A stretch of DNA of 64,000 bases from positions 1-64,000 of the forward strand of contig NZ_BCSW01000009.1 of assembly GCF_001571065.1 (NCBI RefSeq). The letters run 5' to 3'. This document shows, one piece after another, positions 37,919 to 46,824 of the stretch. The notes beneath the pieces are model-generated. The model saw nothing but the letters and a program-made list of their open reading frames with translations. It was not told the origin of the DNA and made no database searches. The translations under genes were made by a program, and so were the position numbers. Origin of the DNA: Dietzia cinnamea NBRC 102147 (GTDB lineage Bacteria; Actinomycetota; Actinomycetes; Mycobacteriales; Mycobacteriaceae). Numbering within the stretch: the first letter of the stretch is position 1; each line of letters starts with the position of its first letter.

Positions 37919-39394
37919 ATGACCGTACGAGTGGATAATCACCAGCGGAAGGAAGTGCGAGCCGGGGCCGCCCGCGGATTGCGCGCCCTCGCCGCGTCGG
38001 CAGCCGCGGTGGCTCTGATCGCCGGCGGGGCCGTGCCGGCCGCCGCGCAGAGCCCCGACGCCGGATCGATCGGGCCGGGGTCCGTCGACCCTGCGTCCCT
38101 GGCGCCGAGCGTCGTGCCCGGGAGCCTGTTCGGGGTACCGTCGCTGAGTATTGCCGCCTCGACCCATCTCGGCGCGCCGATCCCGTTGACGGGCGTCCTC
38201 GGATCACTCGCGGACGCCGGGTCCGGGGATTTCGCCCGCCCCGGCAGCTCGCTGCCGCCCGGGCAGCCGATAGCGGTCCGCGACAAGTCGATCACCCGGT
38301 CCGAGGTGCGGAGCATAGATCCGCTCTTCCCCGCGTCCCCACACGAGGTCGACGGGCGCGCCGAGGTCTGGACGGTCACGTCGGCGACGATGCAGCGGGT
38401 CGTGCGGGTGGAGGTCTACCGCGCTCCCGCGGGCGTCGACGCCCCCAACGTCTACTTCCTCGACGGTGTGGGCAGCGAGTCCCCCTCGGGCTGGAGCGGT
38501 GGCATGGGCTGGGGCGATCCGGCCGTGCGCGACCTCGACGTCAACGTGATCGCGCCGACCGGCGCTCCGTCATCGATGTGGTCCGACTGGCGGACCGACG
38601 ATCCGGTCCTCGGCCCCAACAGCTGGGAGACGTTCCTGACCGAGGAGCTGCCGCCGCTGCTCGAGCAGGGTCTCGAAGGCACCGCCGACGGGCTCGCGCA
38701 CAACGGGGACTGGGGCGTGTTGGGCGTCTCGATGGGGGCGGCGTCGGCGCTCCACCTGGCCAACTCCACTCCGGAGATGTTCAGCGGGGCCGGGGGAGTG
38801 TCGGGTGCCTATTCGACACTGGACGAGCTCGGGTACCAGTACGCCCGTCTGACCGTGGCCGCCCGCCACGGTGAGGTGACCAACATGTGGGGACCACGGG
38901 GATCGCAGGCGTGGGAGGACCACGACACGGTCGCCGACCCGAGCGGGCTGGCCGGACAGTCCGTGTTCCTCAGCGCTGCCACCGGGCTCGTCGGATCGAC
39001 CGAGCTGGGGTACTTCGGGAGTAACGAAGTCGTGCTGCTCGACGGCCACATCCTCGAGAAGGGGTCCTACGAGAGCACCCGCGCGCTCGAGGGCGCACTG
39101 CGCGGGGTCCCGGATGTCGATCTGCAGGTCGTCTACATGGACGCGGGTATCCACAACTGGCCGACCTTCGTCCCGCAGATGCTTCCGGGGCTGCAGCACA
39201 TCCTCTCCGGGCTCGATGCCGCCGTTCCCAACTCGCGGGCCACGACCGGGGGAGTGGCGGATCGCGAGCACAGCCCGCTCGGCTCCCTGGGCTCGGCCGG
39301 CTCGGCCGGCTCTTCGGGCGGGACGGGCTCGGCCGGCGCCTCCGGATCGCTCCGCACGGTGGGCGGCGGCTCGGCGGGGTCGGGCGGCAGCTGA
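37919..39394 (+). CDS. Secreted mycolyltransferase-like esterase (antigen 85/PF00756 family)
   Basis: 491 residues. The N-terminal signal peptide has a basic n-region, an LAASAAAVALIAGG core and AAAQ cleavage near residue 43. After a Pro/Gly/Ser-rich linker, the alpha/beta hydrolase domain has WTVTSATMQRVVRVEVYR, NVYFLDGVGS, GVSMGAASAL with the nucleophile Ser271, and GIHNWPTF with His412; the pattern matches corynebacterial and mycobacterial mycolyltransferases that move mycolate between trehalose and arabinogalactan. The acidic third residue could not be fixed. A Gly/Ser-rich tail ends the protein. It lies between rpsQ and rplN but has its own promoter and is insulated by a terminator. Confidence 0.85.
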   Translation: MTVRVDNHQRKEVRAGAARGLRALAASAAAVALIAGGAVPAAAQSPDAGSIGPGSVDPASLAPSVVPGSLFGVPSLSIAASTHLGAPIPLTGVLGSLADAGSGDFARPGSSLPPGQPIAVRDKSITRSEVRSIDPLFPASPHEVDGRAEVWTVTSATMQRVVRVEVYRAPAGVDAPNVYFLDGVGSESPSGWSGGMGWGDPAVRDLDVNVIAPTGAPSSMWSDWRTDDPVLGPNSWETFLTEELPPLLEQGLEGTADGLAHNGDWGVLGVSMGAASALHLANSTPEMFSGAGGVSGAYSTLDELGYQYARLTVAARHGEVTNMWGPRGSQAWEDHDTVADPSGLAGQSVFLSAATGLVGSTELGYFGSNEVVLLDGHILEKGSYESTRALEGALRGVPDVDLQVVYMDAGIHNWPTFVPQMLPGLQHILSGLDAAVPNSRATTGGVADREHSPLGSLGSAGSAGSSGGTGSAGASGSLRTVGGGSAGSGGS

Positions 39395-39401
39395 CCGGGA
39401 T

Positions 39402-39431
39402 TTGGGCCGCGGAGCAGCCGCACCCTACACT
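39402..39431 (+). promoter_or_regulatory. spc operon promoter (rplN)
   Basis: TTGGGC (39402-39407), 18-base spacer, TACACT (39426-39431). It lies just after the mycolyltransferase stop and about 108 bases before rplN. The -35 is weak. Confidence 0.45.
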
Positions 39432-39538
39432 GGAACAGTTGCCCGAGCTGTCGCGCACCTTTCGCGCGCCCGGGCGGCATGACCGCGTGTGTCGGGTCGG
39501 TATCCGGCACACATCGAACAGACCTGGTCAGGAGAACC

Positions 39539-39907
39539 ATGATCCAGCAGGAGTCGCGGCTGAAGGTCGCCGACAACACGGGTGCCAAGGAGATTCTCTG
39601 CATCCGCGTTCTCGGCGGGTCCAAGCGTCGCTATGCGGGCGTGGGCGACATCATCGTCGCCACCGTCAAGGACGCCATCCCCGGCGGCAACGTCAAGAAG
39701 GGTGAGGTCGTCAAGGCCGTCATCGTGCGCACCGCCAAGGAGCGCCGTCGCCCGGACGGGTCGTACATCAAGTTCGACGAGAACGCCGCCGTCATCATCA
39801 AGAACGACAACGACCCGCGTGGCACGCGCATCTTCGGGCCCGTCGGCCGCGAGCTGCGCGACAAGAAGTTCATGCGCATCGTCTCGCTGGCTCCGGAGGT
39901 GCTCTGA
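39539..39907 (+). CDS. rplN: 50S ribosomal protein L14
   Basis: 122 residues, universal: [46 protein letters not shown] and [26 protein letters not shown]. It forms intersubunit bridge B5/B8. It has a good ribosome site (TCAGGAGA). First gene of the spc operon: rplN-rplX-rplE, then, after a gap, rpsH-rplF-rplR-rpsE-rpmD-rplO. Confidence 0.98.
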   Translation: MIQQESRLKVADNTGAKEILCIRVLGGSKRRYAGVGDIIVATVKDAIPGGNVKKGEVVKAVIVRTAKERRRPDGSYIKFDENAAVIIKNDNDPRGTRIFGPVGRELRDKKFMRIVSLAPEVL

Positions 39908-39908
39908 C

Positions 39909-40223
39909 ATGAAGGTTCACAAGGGCGACACCGTGCTCGTCATCTCGGGCAAGGACAAGGGCGCGAAGGGCAAGGTCATCCAGGCCTTCCCCGCCCAGGA
40001 GAAGGTCCTCGTCGAGGGCGTCAACCGCATCAAGAAGCACACCTCCAACTCGGCTGCCGAGCGTGGCGCCTCCTCCGGCGGCATCGTCACCCAGGAGGCC
40101 CCGATCCACGTGTCCAACGTGATGGTCGTGGACGCCGACGGCACCCCGACCCGGGTCGGAATCCGCACCGACGAGAACGGCAAGCGCGTCCGTGTCTCGC
40201 GTAAGACCGGGAAGGACCTGTGA
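39909..40223 (+). CDS. rplX: 50S ribosomal protein L24
   Basis: 104 residues. [45 protein letters not shown] is the KOW domain that initiates 50S assembly. It starts one base after the rplN stop. Its own stop overlaps the GTG start candidate of rplE. Confidence 0.98.
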   Translation: MKVHKGDTVLVISGKDKGAKGKVIQAFPAQEKVLVEGVNRIKKHTSNSAAERGASSGGIVTQEAPIHVSNVMVVDADGTPTRVGIRTDENGKRVRVSRKTGKDL

Positions 40224-40798
40224 CCATGACCGATACCGCTCTTCCCACCGGCTACACCCCGCGCCTCAAGGCGAAGTACCGTAGCGAGATCAAGCCGGCG
40301 CTGAACGAGACGTTCGAATACGCGAACGTCATGCAGATCCCGGGCGTCGTCAAGGTCGTCGTCAACATGGGCGTCGGCGACGCCGCTCGCGACGCCAAGC
40401 TCATCAACGGCGCGATCAACGACCTCACCCTGATCACCGGCCAGAAGCCGGAGGTCCGGCGGGCCCGCAAGTCCATCGCGCAGTTCAAGCTGCGTGAGGG
40501 CATGCCCATCGGCGCGCGCGTCACCCTCCGTGGCGACCGCATGTGGGAGTTCCTGGACCGTCTGACCACCGTCGCCCTGCCGCGTATCCGCGACTTCCGC
40601 GGCCTCTCCGGCAAGCAGTTCGACGGTCACGGCAACTACACCTTCGGTCTCAACGAGCAGACGATGTTCTACGAGATCGACGTCGACAAGGTCGATCGTC
40701 CGCGCGGTATGGACATCACTGTCGTCACCACCGCGACGAACGACGAAGAGGGCCGGGCGCTTCTCAAGCACCTCGGATTCCCCTTCAAGGAGAACTGA
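40220..40798 (+). CDS. rplE: 50S ribosomal protein L5
   Basis: 192 residues from GTG at 40220, or 190 from ATG at 40226; both have a plausible GGAAGG upstream. [72 protein letters not shown] and [25 protein letters not shown] are conserved. It binds 5S rRNA. In many actinobacteria rpsZ/rpsN follows; here a 271-base gap follows instead. Confidence 0.97.
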   Translation: MTMTDTALPTGYTPRLKAKYRSEIKPALNETFEYANVMQIPGVVKVVVNMGVGDAARDAKLINGAINDLTLITGQKPEVRRARKSIAQFKLREGMPIGARVTLRGDRMWEFLDRLTTVALPRIRDFRGLSGKQFDGHGNYTFGLNEQTMFYEIDVDKVDRPRGMDITVVTTATNDEEGRALLKHLGFPFKEN

Positions 40799-41069
40799 TC
40801 CTCTCCTGACAGGCCGGACCGGCCGTCCTCGCCGGGGCACCGCATCGCGGGTCCCCGGCGACGGGCAGACGGCCCAGTCGTCTGGTCGTGAACAGTGAGA
40901 AGAGCACTGTGAACGGCGGGACACCCGAGCGCCCCACGGGGAGCCGGATCCCATACAAGAGAACATTCGCACTCTTCGTGATAGGCCCACGGCGTTCGCG
41001 GGCGACCCACAGGTCGCCGGGCGGGCGTGTTGCATGGGAACCGTTACGAGAAAGGAACATGGTCCATCC
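40799..41069. other. rplE-rpsH gap lacking S14
   Basis: No S14 (rpsN or rpsZ) open frame or zinc-Cys remnant is visible. The gap holds a hairpin (40830-40837 with 40853-40860, CGCCGGGG/CCCCGGCG) and an inverted repeat ACAGTG-N7-CACTGT (40892-40910) flanked by direct GTGAAC copies. It probably ends one transcript and starts the rpsH segment. Confidence 0.55.
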
Positions 41070-41468
41070 ATGTCGATGACCGATCCCATCGCGGACATGC
41101 TGACGCGTGTGCGTAACGCCAACTCGGCGTTCCACGACACCGTGTCGATGCCGCATTCCAAGCTCAAGGGCAACATCGCGGCGATCCTCAAGCAGGAGGG
41201 TTACATCGCCGACTACGCCGTCTCCGACGCCGAGGTGGGCAAGAAGCTCACCATCGATCTGAAGTACGGCCCGTCCCGCCAGCGGAGCATCCAGGGCATC
41301 AAGCGCATCTCGAAGCCGGGTCTGCGTGTGTACGCCAAGTCCACCGAACTGCCCAAGGTCCTCGGCGGGCTGGGCGTCGCGATCATCTCGACGTCCCAGG
41401 GTCTGCTCACCGACCGTCAGGCGAACAACAAGAAGGTGGGCGGGGAAGTCCTCGCCTACGTCTGGTAA
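41070..41468 (+). CDS. rpsH: 30S ribosomal protein S8
   Basis: 132 residues. [43 protein letters not shown] and [26 protein letters not shown] are canonical. S8 binds the centre of 16S and, in E. coli, represses the spc operon. The best Shine-Dalgarno (AAAGGA) is spaced for an ATG at 41059 that opens a six-codon frame (MVHPCR) ending at 41079, so rpsH itself may start at 41070 or at 41076 by coupling. Confidence 0.97.
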   Translation: MSMTDPIADMLTRVRNANSAFHDTVSMPHSKLKGNIAAILKQEGYIADYAVSDAEVGKKLTIDLKYGPSRQRSIQGIKRISKPGLRVYAKSTELPKVLGGLGVAIISTSQGLLTDRQANNKKVGGEVLAYVW

Positions 41469-41480
41469 GGGGGCGACGAA

Positions 41481-42017
41481 ATGTCACGTATCGGCAAGGC
41501 TCCGATCACAGTCCCGTCCGGTGTCGACATCAAGGTCGACGGCCAGACCATCACGGTCAAGGGCCCCAAGGGTGAGCTCACCCAGGTGCTGCCCGAGCCC
41601 ATCTCGGTGACAGTCGAGGAGGGCACCCTCACGGTGAACCGTCCCGACGACCACCGCGACAACCGCTCCCTGCACGGCCTCTCCCGCTCGCTGGTCAACA
41701 ACATGGTCGTGGGCGTGACCGAGGGTTACAAGCAGGACATGGAGATCTTCGGCGTCGGATACCGCGTCGTGGCCAAGGGCTCGGACCTCGAGTTCGCCCT
41801 CGGTTACTCGCACCCGGTGCCGGTCGCCGCCCCGGCGGGCATCACGTTCGCCGTCGACGGTGCGACCAAGTTCTCGATCTCCGGTATCGACAAGCAGCAG
41901 GTGGGCCAGATCGCCGCCAACATCAAGCGACTGCGGAAGCACGACCCGTACAAGGGCAAGGGCATCCGCTACGCCGGCGAGCAGGTCCGTCGCAAGGTCG
42001 GAAAGACGGGTAAGTGA
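41481..42017 (+). CDS. rplF: 50S ribosomal protein L6
   Basis: 178 residues, two repeated alpha/beta domains: [32 protein letters not shown] and [37 protein letters not shown], the latter being the conserved C-terminal rRNA-binding segment. It sits near the factor-binding site. It starts 12 bases after rpsH. Confidence 0.98.
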   Translation: MSRIGKAPITVPSGVDIKVDGQTITVKGPKGELTQVLPEPISVTVEEGTLTVNRPDDHRDNRSLHGLSRSLVNNMVVGVTEGYKQDMEIFGVGYRVVAKGSDLEFALGYSHPVPVAAPAGITFAVDGATKFSISGIDKQQVGQIAANIKRLRKHDPYKGKGIRYAGEQVRRKVGKTGK

Positions 42018-42019
42018 TC

Positions 42020-42415
42020 ATGAGCAGCACCAAGAAGCGTTCCCCGCTGGGAACCGACGCCTCGACCGCACGTCGCGAGGGTCGGGCCCGGCGCCATTAC
42101 CGCCTCCGCAAGAAGGTCTCCGGCACGCCGGAGCGTCCGCGGTTGGTCGTCAACCGCTCCTCGCGCCACATCCACGCCCAGATCGTCGACGACCTGGCGG
42201 GCCGTACGCTCGCCGCCGCGTCGACCATCGAGGCCGATGTGCGGTCCCTCGAGGGCGACAAGAAGGCCCGCAGCGCGAAGGTCGGCCAGCTCCTGGCCGA
42301 GCGCGCCAAGGCCGCCGGCATCGACGCCGTCGTGTTCGACCGTGGCGGCAACAAGTACCACGGCCGGATCGCGTCGCTCGCCGACGCCGCCCGCGAGGGT
42401 GGGCTGGAGTTCTGA
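42020..42415 (+). CDS. rplR: 50S ribosomal protein L18
   Basis: 131 residues from ATG at 42020 (an in-frame GTG at 42014 overlaps the rplF stop). [41 protein letters not shown] and [28 protein letters not shown] are conserved. It binds 5S rRNA with L5 and L25. Confidence 0.97.
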   Translation: MSSTKKRSPLGTDASTARREGRARRHYRLRKKVSGTPERPRLVVNRSSRHIHAQIVDDLAGRTLAAASTIEADVRSLEGDKKARSAKVGQLLAERAKAAGIDAVVFDRGGNKYHGRIASLADAAREGGLEF

Positions 42416-42458
42416 TGATCAACACCACTGCACTGACCGCGAATGGAAGGACCGTCTG

Positions 42459-43118
42459 ATGCCGGGACGTCAGCGTCGTGACGGCGGAGGCAACGGACCC
42501 GCCGCAGACAACAAGAACACCAACGACAACGCCCAGGGGCGCGGCGGCGACCGCGGCCGCGGGCGGGGCCGCGACGACCGTCGTGGCCGCCACGACGACG
42601 AGAAGTCGCAGTACATCGAGCGCGTCGTCACCATCAACCGCGTCTCCAAGGTCGTGAAGGGCGGTCGGCGTTTCAGCTTCACCGCGCTCGTGATCCTCGG
42701 TGACGGCAACGGTATGGTCGGCGTCGGCTACGGCAAGGCCAAGGAAGTCCCCGCGGCCATCCAGAAGGGCAATGAGGAGGCCCGGAAGAACTTCTTCCGC
42801 GTCCCGCTCATCGGCTCCACGATCCCGCACCCCATCCAGGGTGAGGCCGCCGCCGGTGTCGTCATGCTGCGTCCGGCGTCCCCGGGTACCGGTGTCATCG
42901 CCGGTGGCGCCGCGCGCGCCGTGCTCGAGGCCGCCGGCGTCAACGACATCCTGTGCAAGTCGCTCGGGTCGGACAACGCCATCAACGTCGTTCACGCGAC
43001 CGTGGCCGCCCTCAAGGGTCTGCACCGTCCAGAGGAGGTCGCGGCCCGTCGCGGCCTGCCGATCGAGGACGTCGCGCCCGCGGGCATGCTCCGCGCGCGT
43101 GCCGGACAGGGGGCCTGA
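42459..43118 (+). CDS. rpsE: 30S ribosomal protein S5
   Basis: 219 residues, with a Gly/Asn/Arg/Asp-rich N-terminal extension of about 50 residues typical of actinobacteria. [51 protein letters not shown] is the double-stranded-RNA-binding domain; the loop where spectinomycin resistance maps looks wild type. It lies 43 bases after rplR and ends two bases before rpmD. Confidence 0.98.
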   Translation: MPGRQRRDGGGNGPAADNKNTNDNAQGRGGDRGRGRGRDDRRGRHDDEKSQYIERVVTINRVSKVVKGGRRFSFTALVILGDGNGMVGVGYGKAKEVPAAIQKGNEEARKNFFRVPLIGSTIPHPIQGEAAAGVVMLRPASPGTGVIAGGAARAVLEAAGVNDILCKSLGSDNAINVVHATVAALKGLHRPEEVAARRGLPIEDVAPAGMLRARAGQGA

Positions 43119-43120
43119 CC

Positions 43121-43303
43121 ATGGCGAACCTCAAGATCACCCAGGTCCGTGGGACCGTCGGGACCAAGAAGAACCAGCGGGACTCCCTGCGTACGCTCGG
43201 CCTCAAGGGCATCCGGAAGTCGGTCGTGCGTGAGGACAACGCGCAGACCCGGGGTCTCATCAACGTCGTGAACCACCTCGTCGTGGTCGAAGAGACGGAG
43301 TGA
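43121..43303 (+). CDS. rpmD: 50S ribosomal protein L30
   Basis: 60 residues: [56 protein letters not shown] small 50S protein present in most bacteria. The stop TGA lies two bases before the rplO ATG, and GGAG inside the end of rpmD serves as the rplO ribosome site. Confidence 0.97.
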   Translation: MANLKITQVRGTVGTKKNQRDSLRTLGLKGIRKSVVREDNAQTRGLINVVNHLVVVEETE

Positions 43304-43305
43304 GA

Positions 43306-43755
43306 ATGACCATCAAGTTGCACCACCTGCGTCCCGCGCCGGGCGCCCACACCGACAAGATCCGCGTTGGTCGCGGTGAAGGCGGCAAGCGGGGCAAGAC
43401 GGCCGGTCGCGGTACCAAGGGCACCAAGGCGCGTAAGAACGTCCCCGCGGCGTTCGAGGGCGGCCAGATGCCGATCCACATGCGGCTCCCGAAGCTCAAG
43501 GGCTTCAAGAACCGCAACAAGGTCGTCTTCCAGGTCGTCAACGTGTCCGACATCCAGCGGCTGTTCCCCAACGGCGGCGAGATCGGCGTGACCGAGCTCG
43601 TCGACGCGGGCGCTGTCCGCAAGAACCAGCCGGTCAAGGTTCTCGGTGACGGGGAGATCTCCGTCGCCGTCACACTGACCGTCGACAAGGTCTCCGCGTC
43701 GGCCAAGAGCAAGATCGAGGCCGCGGGCGGAAGCGTGTCGGAGGCCGGGGCCTGA
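43306..43755 (+). CDS. rplO: 50S ribosomal protein L15
   Basis: 149 residues. [69 protein letters not shown] is the long basic extension that threads into 23S. ATG at 43306 is preferred over GTG at 43300. It is the last gene of the spc operon; an 18-base-pair terminator follows. Confidence 0.97.
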   Translation: MTIKLHHLRPAPGAHTDKIRVGRGEGGKRGKTAGRGTKGTKARKNVPAAFEGGQMPIHMRLPKLKGFKNRNKVVFQVVNVSDIQRLFPNGGEIGVTELVDAGAVRKNQPVKVLGDGEISVAVTLTVDKVSASAKSKIEAAGGSVSEAGA

Positions 43756-43789
43756 TCCCCGGTAGGCCCGCCGAGGGCCGCTGAGGTGC

Positions 43790-43828
43790 GCAGGGGTCGG
43801 GTCCGAGAGTCTCGGATCCGGCCCCTGC
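43790..43828 (+). terminator. spc operon terminator
   Basis: An 18-base-pair stem with two G-T wobbles and an AGT loop (43790-43807 with 43811-43828), 34 bases after rplO. It separates the ribosomal genes from secY. Confidence 0.8.
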
Positions 43829-43959
43829 CCTCGTCTTGATAGAGTTTTCCCGTTGTGCGCTCCGGGCCCGGCATCCGCCGTGCGGTCCATGTGACCCGCG
43901 CCCGGCGCATCTGCTTACGACGACCGGCGGCCCACGGCCGACCACGACCAGGAGGACAT

Positions 43960-45282
43960 GTGCTCTCCGCACTCGCGTCCGCGATCAAGGACCGGGACCT
44001 GAGGAAGAAGATCCTCTTCACCCTCGGGATCATCATCCTCTACCGGATCGGCGCGCAGATCCCGTCGCCCGGCGTCGATTACCCCAAGTTGCGCGGCCTG
44101 CTCGACACCGCGATGACCGGGGACAACGCCCAGTTGTACTCCCTGGTCAACCTGTTCTCCGGTGGCGCGCTGCTGCAGCTGTCCGTCTTCGCGATCGGCA
44201 TCATGCCGTTCATCACGGCGAGCATCATCGTCCAGCTACTCACCGTGGTCATCCCTTACTTCGAGCAGCTGAAGAAGGAGGGGCAGTCCGGCCAGGCCAA
44301 GATGACGCAGTACACGCGCTATCTGACCATCGCGCTGGCCGTGCTCCAGTCCGCCGGCATCGTCGCGTTGGCCGACCGGGGACAGCTCCTCGGTAACGGG
44401 CAGTCCGTTCTCATGGACGACGACGTGCTCACGCTCATCACGATCGTGATCGTCATGACCGCCGGTGCGGCCCTGGTGATGTGGTTCGGCGAGCTCATCA
44501 CCGATCGCGGCGTCGGCAACGGCATGTCGCTGCTCATCTTCGCCGGCATCGCGTCCCGTATCCCCGCAGAGGGCGTGAACATCTACCAGAACTCCTCGAC
44601 GATGAAGTTCGCCGCGGTCATGTTCGCGGTCGTGCTCATCGTCGTCGCCGTCGTCTTCGTCGAGCAGGGACAGCGCCGGATCCCCGTCCAGTACGCCAAG
44701 CGGATGGTCGGTCGCCGTCAGTACGGCGGGACCTCGACCTACCTCCCGCTGAAGGTCAACCAGGCGGGCGTCATCCCCGTGATCTTCGCGTCGTCGCTCA
44801 TGTACGTGCCGATCCTCATCACCCAGCTGGTGCAGGGCCCCGAGCCGTCGGGTGACGGTTTCTGGCAGCGCTACGTGATGCAGTACCTCCAGAACCCGTC
44901 GAGCTGGGGCTACATCGTCCTGTATTTCGCCCTCATCATCTTCTTCGCGTACTTCTACGTGGCCATCCAGTTCGACCCGATGGAGCAGGCCGAGAACATG
45001 AAGAAGTACGGCGGATTCATCCCCGGGATCCGTCCCGGTCGCCCGACCGCCGAGTACCTGGGCTACGTCCTCAACCGGATCCTGCTCTTCGGTTCGCTGT
45101 ACCTCGGCCTCATCGCCGTGCTCCCGAACATCTTCCTCGACATGGGCAGCGGGGGTGGCGACATGCAGAACATGCCGTTCGGCGGCACCGCCGTGCTCAT
45201 CATGGTCTCCGTGGGCCTCGACACGGTGAAGCAGATCGAAGCCCAGTTGATGCAGCGCAACTACGAGGGCTTCCTCAAGTAG
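43960..45282 (+). CDS. secY: Preprotein translocase subunit SecY
   Basis: 440 residues, about ten membrane segments. FTLGIIILYRIGAQIPSPGVD, QLSVFAIGIMPFITASIIVQLLTVVIPYFEQLKKEGQSGQ (segment 2 and plug region), IPVQYAKRMVGRRQYGGTSTYLPLKVNQAGVIPVIFASSLMYVP (cytosolic loop) and EQAENMKKYGGFIPGIRPGRPTAEYL are family signatures. It forms the channel of the Sec translocon for the signal-peptide proteins in this window. GTG at 43960 follows AGGAGG; longer frames upstream are not SecY-like. Operon secY-adk-map. Confidence 0.96.
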   Translation: MLSALASAIKDRDLRKKILFTLGIIILYRIGAQIPSPGVDYPKLRGLLDTAMTGDNAQLYSLVNLFSGGALLQLSVFAIGIMPFITASIIVQLLTVVIPYFEQLKKEGQSGQAKMTQYTRYLTIALAVLQSAGIVALADRGQLLGNGQSVLMDDDVLTLITIVIVMTAGAALVMWFGELITDRGVGNGMSLLIFAGIASRIPAEGVNIYQNSSTMKFAAVMFAVVLIVVAVVFVEQGQRRIPVQYAKRMVGRRQYGGTSTYLPLKVNQAGVIPVIFASSLMYVPILITQLVQGPEPSGDGFWQRYVMQYLQNPSSWGYIVLYFALIIFFAYFYVAIQFDPMEQAENMKKYGGFIPGIRPGRPTAEYLGYVLNRILLFGSLYLGLIAVLPNIFLDMGSGGGDMQNMPFGGTAVLIMVSVGLDTVKQIEAQLMQRNYEGFLK

Positions 45283-45330
45283 CCGCGGCCTCGTCCGAGC
45301 AACCCCACTGTAGAAAGGCAGGTCCCCACC

Positions 45331-45876
45331 ATGCGTCTCGTCCTCCTCGGCCCTCCCGGTGCCGGTAAGGGAACCCAGGCGGCTCTGTTGTCGGAGAAGC
45401 TCGGCGTGCCCCACATCTCGACCGGTGACCTCTTCCGCGCCAACATCTCGCAGGGCACCGATCTGGGCAAGGAGGCGAAGGGGTACATCGACTCCGGAAA
45501 CCTGGTCCCGGCCGAGCTGACCAACCGCATGGTCAAGGCCAGGATCGCCGAGCCCGACGCCGCGGAGGGCTTCCTGCTCGACGGATACCCCCGCAGCGTC
45601 GCGCAGGCGGACGCCCTCAAGGACATGCTCTCCGAGGCGGGGTGCTCCCTCGACGCGGTGCTGGAGTTCAAGGTCGACGACGACACGGTCGTCCAGCGGA
45701 TGCTGGCCCGCGGTCGCGAGGACGACACCGAGGACGTCATCCGCAACCGCATGTCGGTGTACCGGTCCGAGACCGCCCCTCTGCTCGAGTACTACGCGGG
45801 CGACGTCAAGAGCATCGACGCCGTCGGTTCGGTCGAGGAGATCAACGCCCGCGCGCTCGCCGCGCTGGGTCGCTGA
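45331..45876 (+). CDS. adk: Adenylate kinase
   Basis: 181 residues, the short form without a zinc LID domain, typical of actinobacteria. [32 protein letters not shown] is the P-loop and NMP start, [17 protein letters not shown] follows, and [18 protein letters not shown] closes the short lid. It interconverts ATP+AMP and two ADP. It lies 48 bases after secY with AAAGGCAGG upstream. Confidence 0.97.
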   Translation: MRLVLLGPPGAGKGTQAALLSEKLGVPHISTGDLFRANISQGTDLGKEAKGYIDSGNLVPAELTNRMVKARIAEPDAAEGFLLDGYPRSVAQADALKDMLSEAGCSLDAVLEFKVDDDTVVQRMLARGREDDTEDVIRNRMSVYRSETAPLLEYYAGDVKSIDAVGSVEEINARALAALGR

Positions 45877-45884
45877 CGCCCGCC

Positions 45885-46688
45885 GTGCTCGGCCGGTCGC
45901 GCAAGGGCGTCGTCGCCGCCCGCACAGCGGGGGAACTGGACGCGATGGAGGCGGCGGGGCGCATCGTCGGCCGCACGCTCATCGCGGTCCGGGACGCCGC
46001 CGTCCCGGGCGCGACGACAGGTGATCTCGACGAGGTCGCTGAGCAGGTGATCCGCGAGTCCGGCGCCATACCGTCCTTCAAGGGGTACGAGGGTTTCCCC
46101 GGCTCCATCTGTTCCTCGGTCAACGAGGTCGTGGTGCACGGGATCCCCGGACCGGAGACGGTGCTGCGGGAAGGGGACCTCGTCTCTATCGACTGCGGAG
46201 CCATCCTCGAGGGATGGCACGGGGACTCGGCGTGGACGTTCGGCGTGGGCTCCCTCGCGCCCGATGTCGCCGCCCTCAACGACGCGACACGTGAGGTCCT
46301 CGAGGTGGGCATGCGCGCGATGCTCCCGGGGAACAGGTTGACCGACGTGTCGCACGCGCTCGAGGTGGCCACCCGGCGGGCCGAGGAACGGCACGGCGTC
46401 TCACTCGGGATCGTCGACGGTTTCGGCGGCCACGGCATCGGCCGTGAGATGCACGAATGGCCGTTCCTCGCCAACGAGGGCAAGCCCGGTAGGGGACCGC
46501 GCCTCCAGGAGGGGTCGGTCCTGGCGATCGAGCCGATGCTGGTTCTCGGCGGAGAGACCGACACGCGGACCCTGTCGGATGACTGGACGGTCGTCACCGT
46601 CGACGGCTCGCCGGCCTCGCACTGGGAACACACCGTCGCCGTCACAGCGGACGGGCCCCGGATCCTCACCCCCCGTCCACTCGGCTGA
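45885..46688 (+). CDS. map: Methionine aminopeptidase type I
   Basis: 267 residues. Pita-bread fold with all five metal ligands in sequence: [18 protein letters not shown] (two Asp), GFGGHGIG (His), AIEPM (Glu) and HWEHTV (Glu). It removes N-terminal Met in the cytosol. GTG at 45885 comes eight bases after adk; the N-terminus [24 protein letters not shown] agrees with mycobacterial MapA as I recall it. GC-rich hairpins after the stop (46702-46717 and 46720-46780) probably end the secY-adk-map transcript. Confidence 0.95.
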   Translation: MLGRSRKGVVAARTAGELDAMEAAGRIVGRTLIAVRDAAVPGATTGDLDEVAEQVIRESGAIPSFKGYEGFPGSICSSVNEVVVHGIPGPETVLREGDLVSIDCGAILEGWHGDSAWTFGVGSLAPDVAALNDATREVLEVGMRAMLPGNRLTDVSHALEVATRRAEERHGVSLGIVDGFGGHGIGREMHEWPFLANEGKPGRGPRLQEGSVLAIEPMLVLGGETDTRTLSDDWTVVTVDGSPASHWEHTVAVTADGPRILTPRPLG

Positions 46689-46701
46689 GGCGGGTCGTCC
46701 C

Positions 46702-46717
46702 GCGCCCCGGAGGGCGC
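46702..46717 (+). terminator. Hairpin after map
   Basis: GCGCCC (46702-46707), CGGA loop, GGGCGC (46712-46717), followed by further GGCC-rich inverted repeats. Short stem; termination is plausible, not certain. Confidence 0.45.
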
Positions 46718-46782
46718 AGGCCGGCCCGGGGGCCGGCGTCGCTCGGGCCCGGGGGGCCGGCCGCGGACGACCGCGGTCGGGT

Positions 46783-46788
46783 TAGCAT
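46783..46788 (+). promoter_or_regulatory. -10 element for the secreted lipase
   Basis: TAGCAT fits TANNNT and lies about 37 bases before the ATG at 46825. A -35 is not clear. Confidence 0.3.
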
Positions 46789-46824
46789 GTTCTCTCGGTT
46801 CAGATCGGCCTGAAAGGTCAGGGC

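Noticed and set aside
40799-41069. A decayed rpsZ
   Set aside because: None of the zinc-binding Cys spacing or conserved S14 residues is found in any frame.
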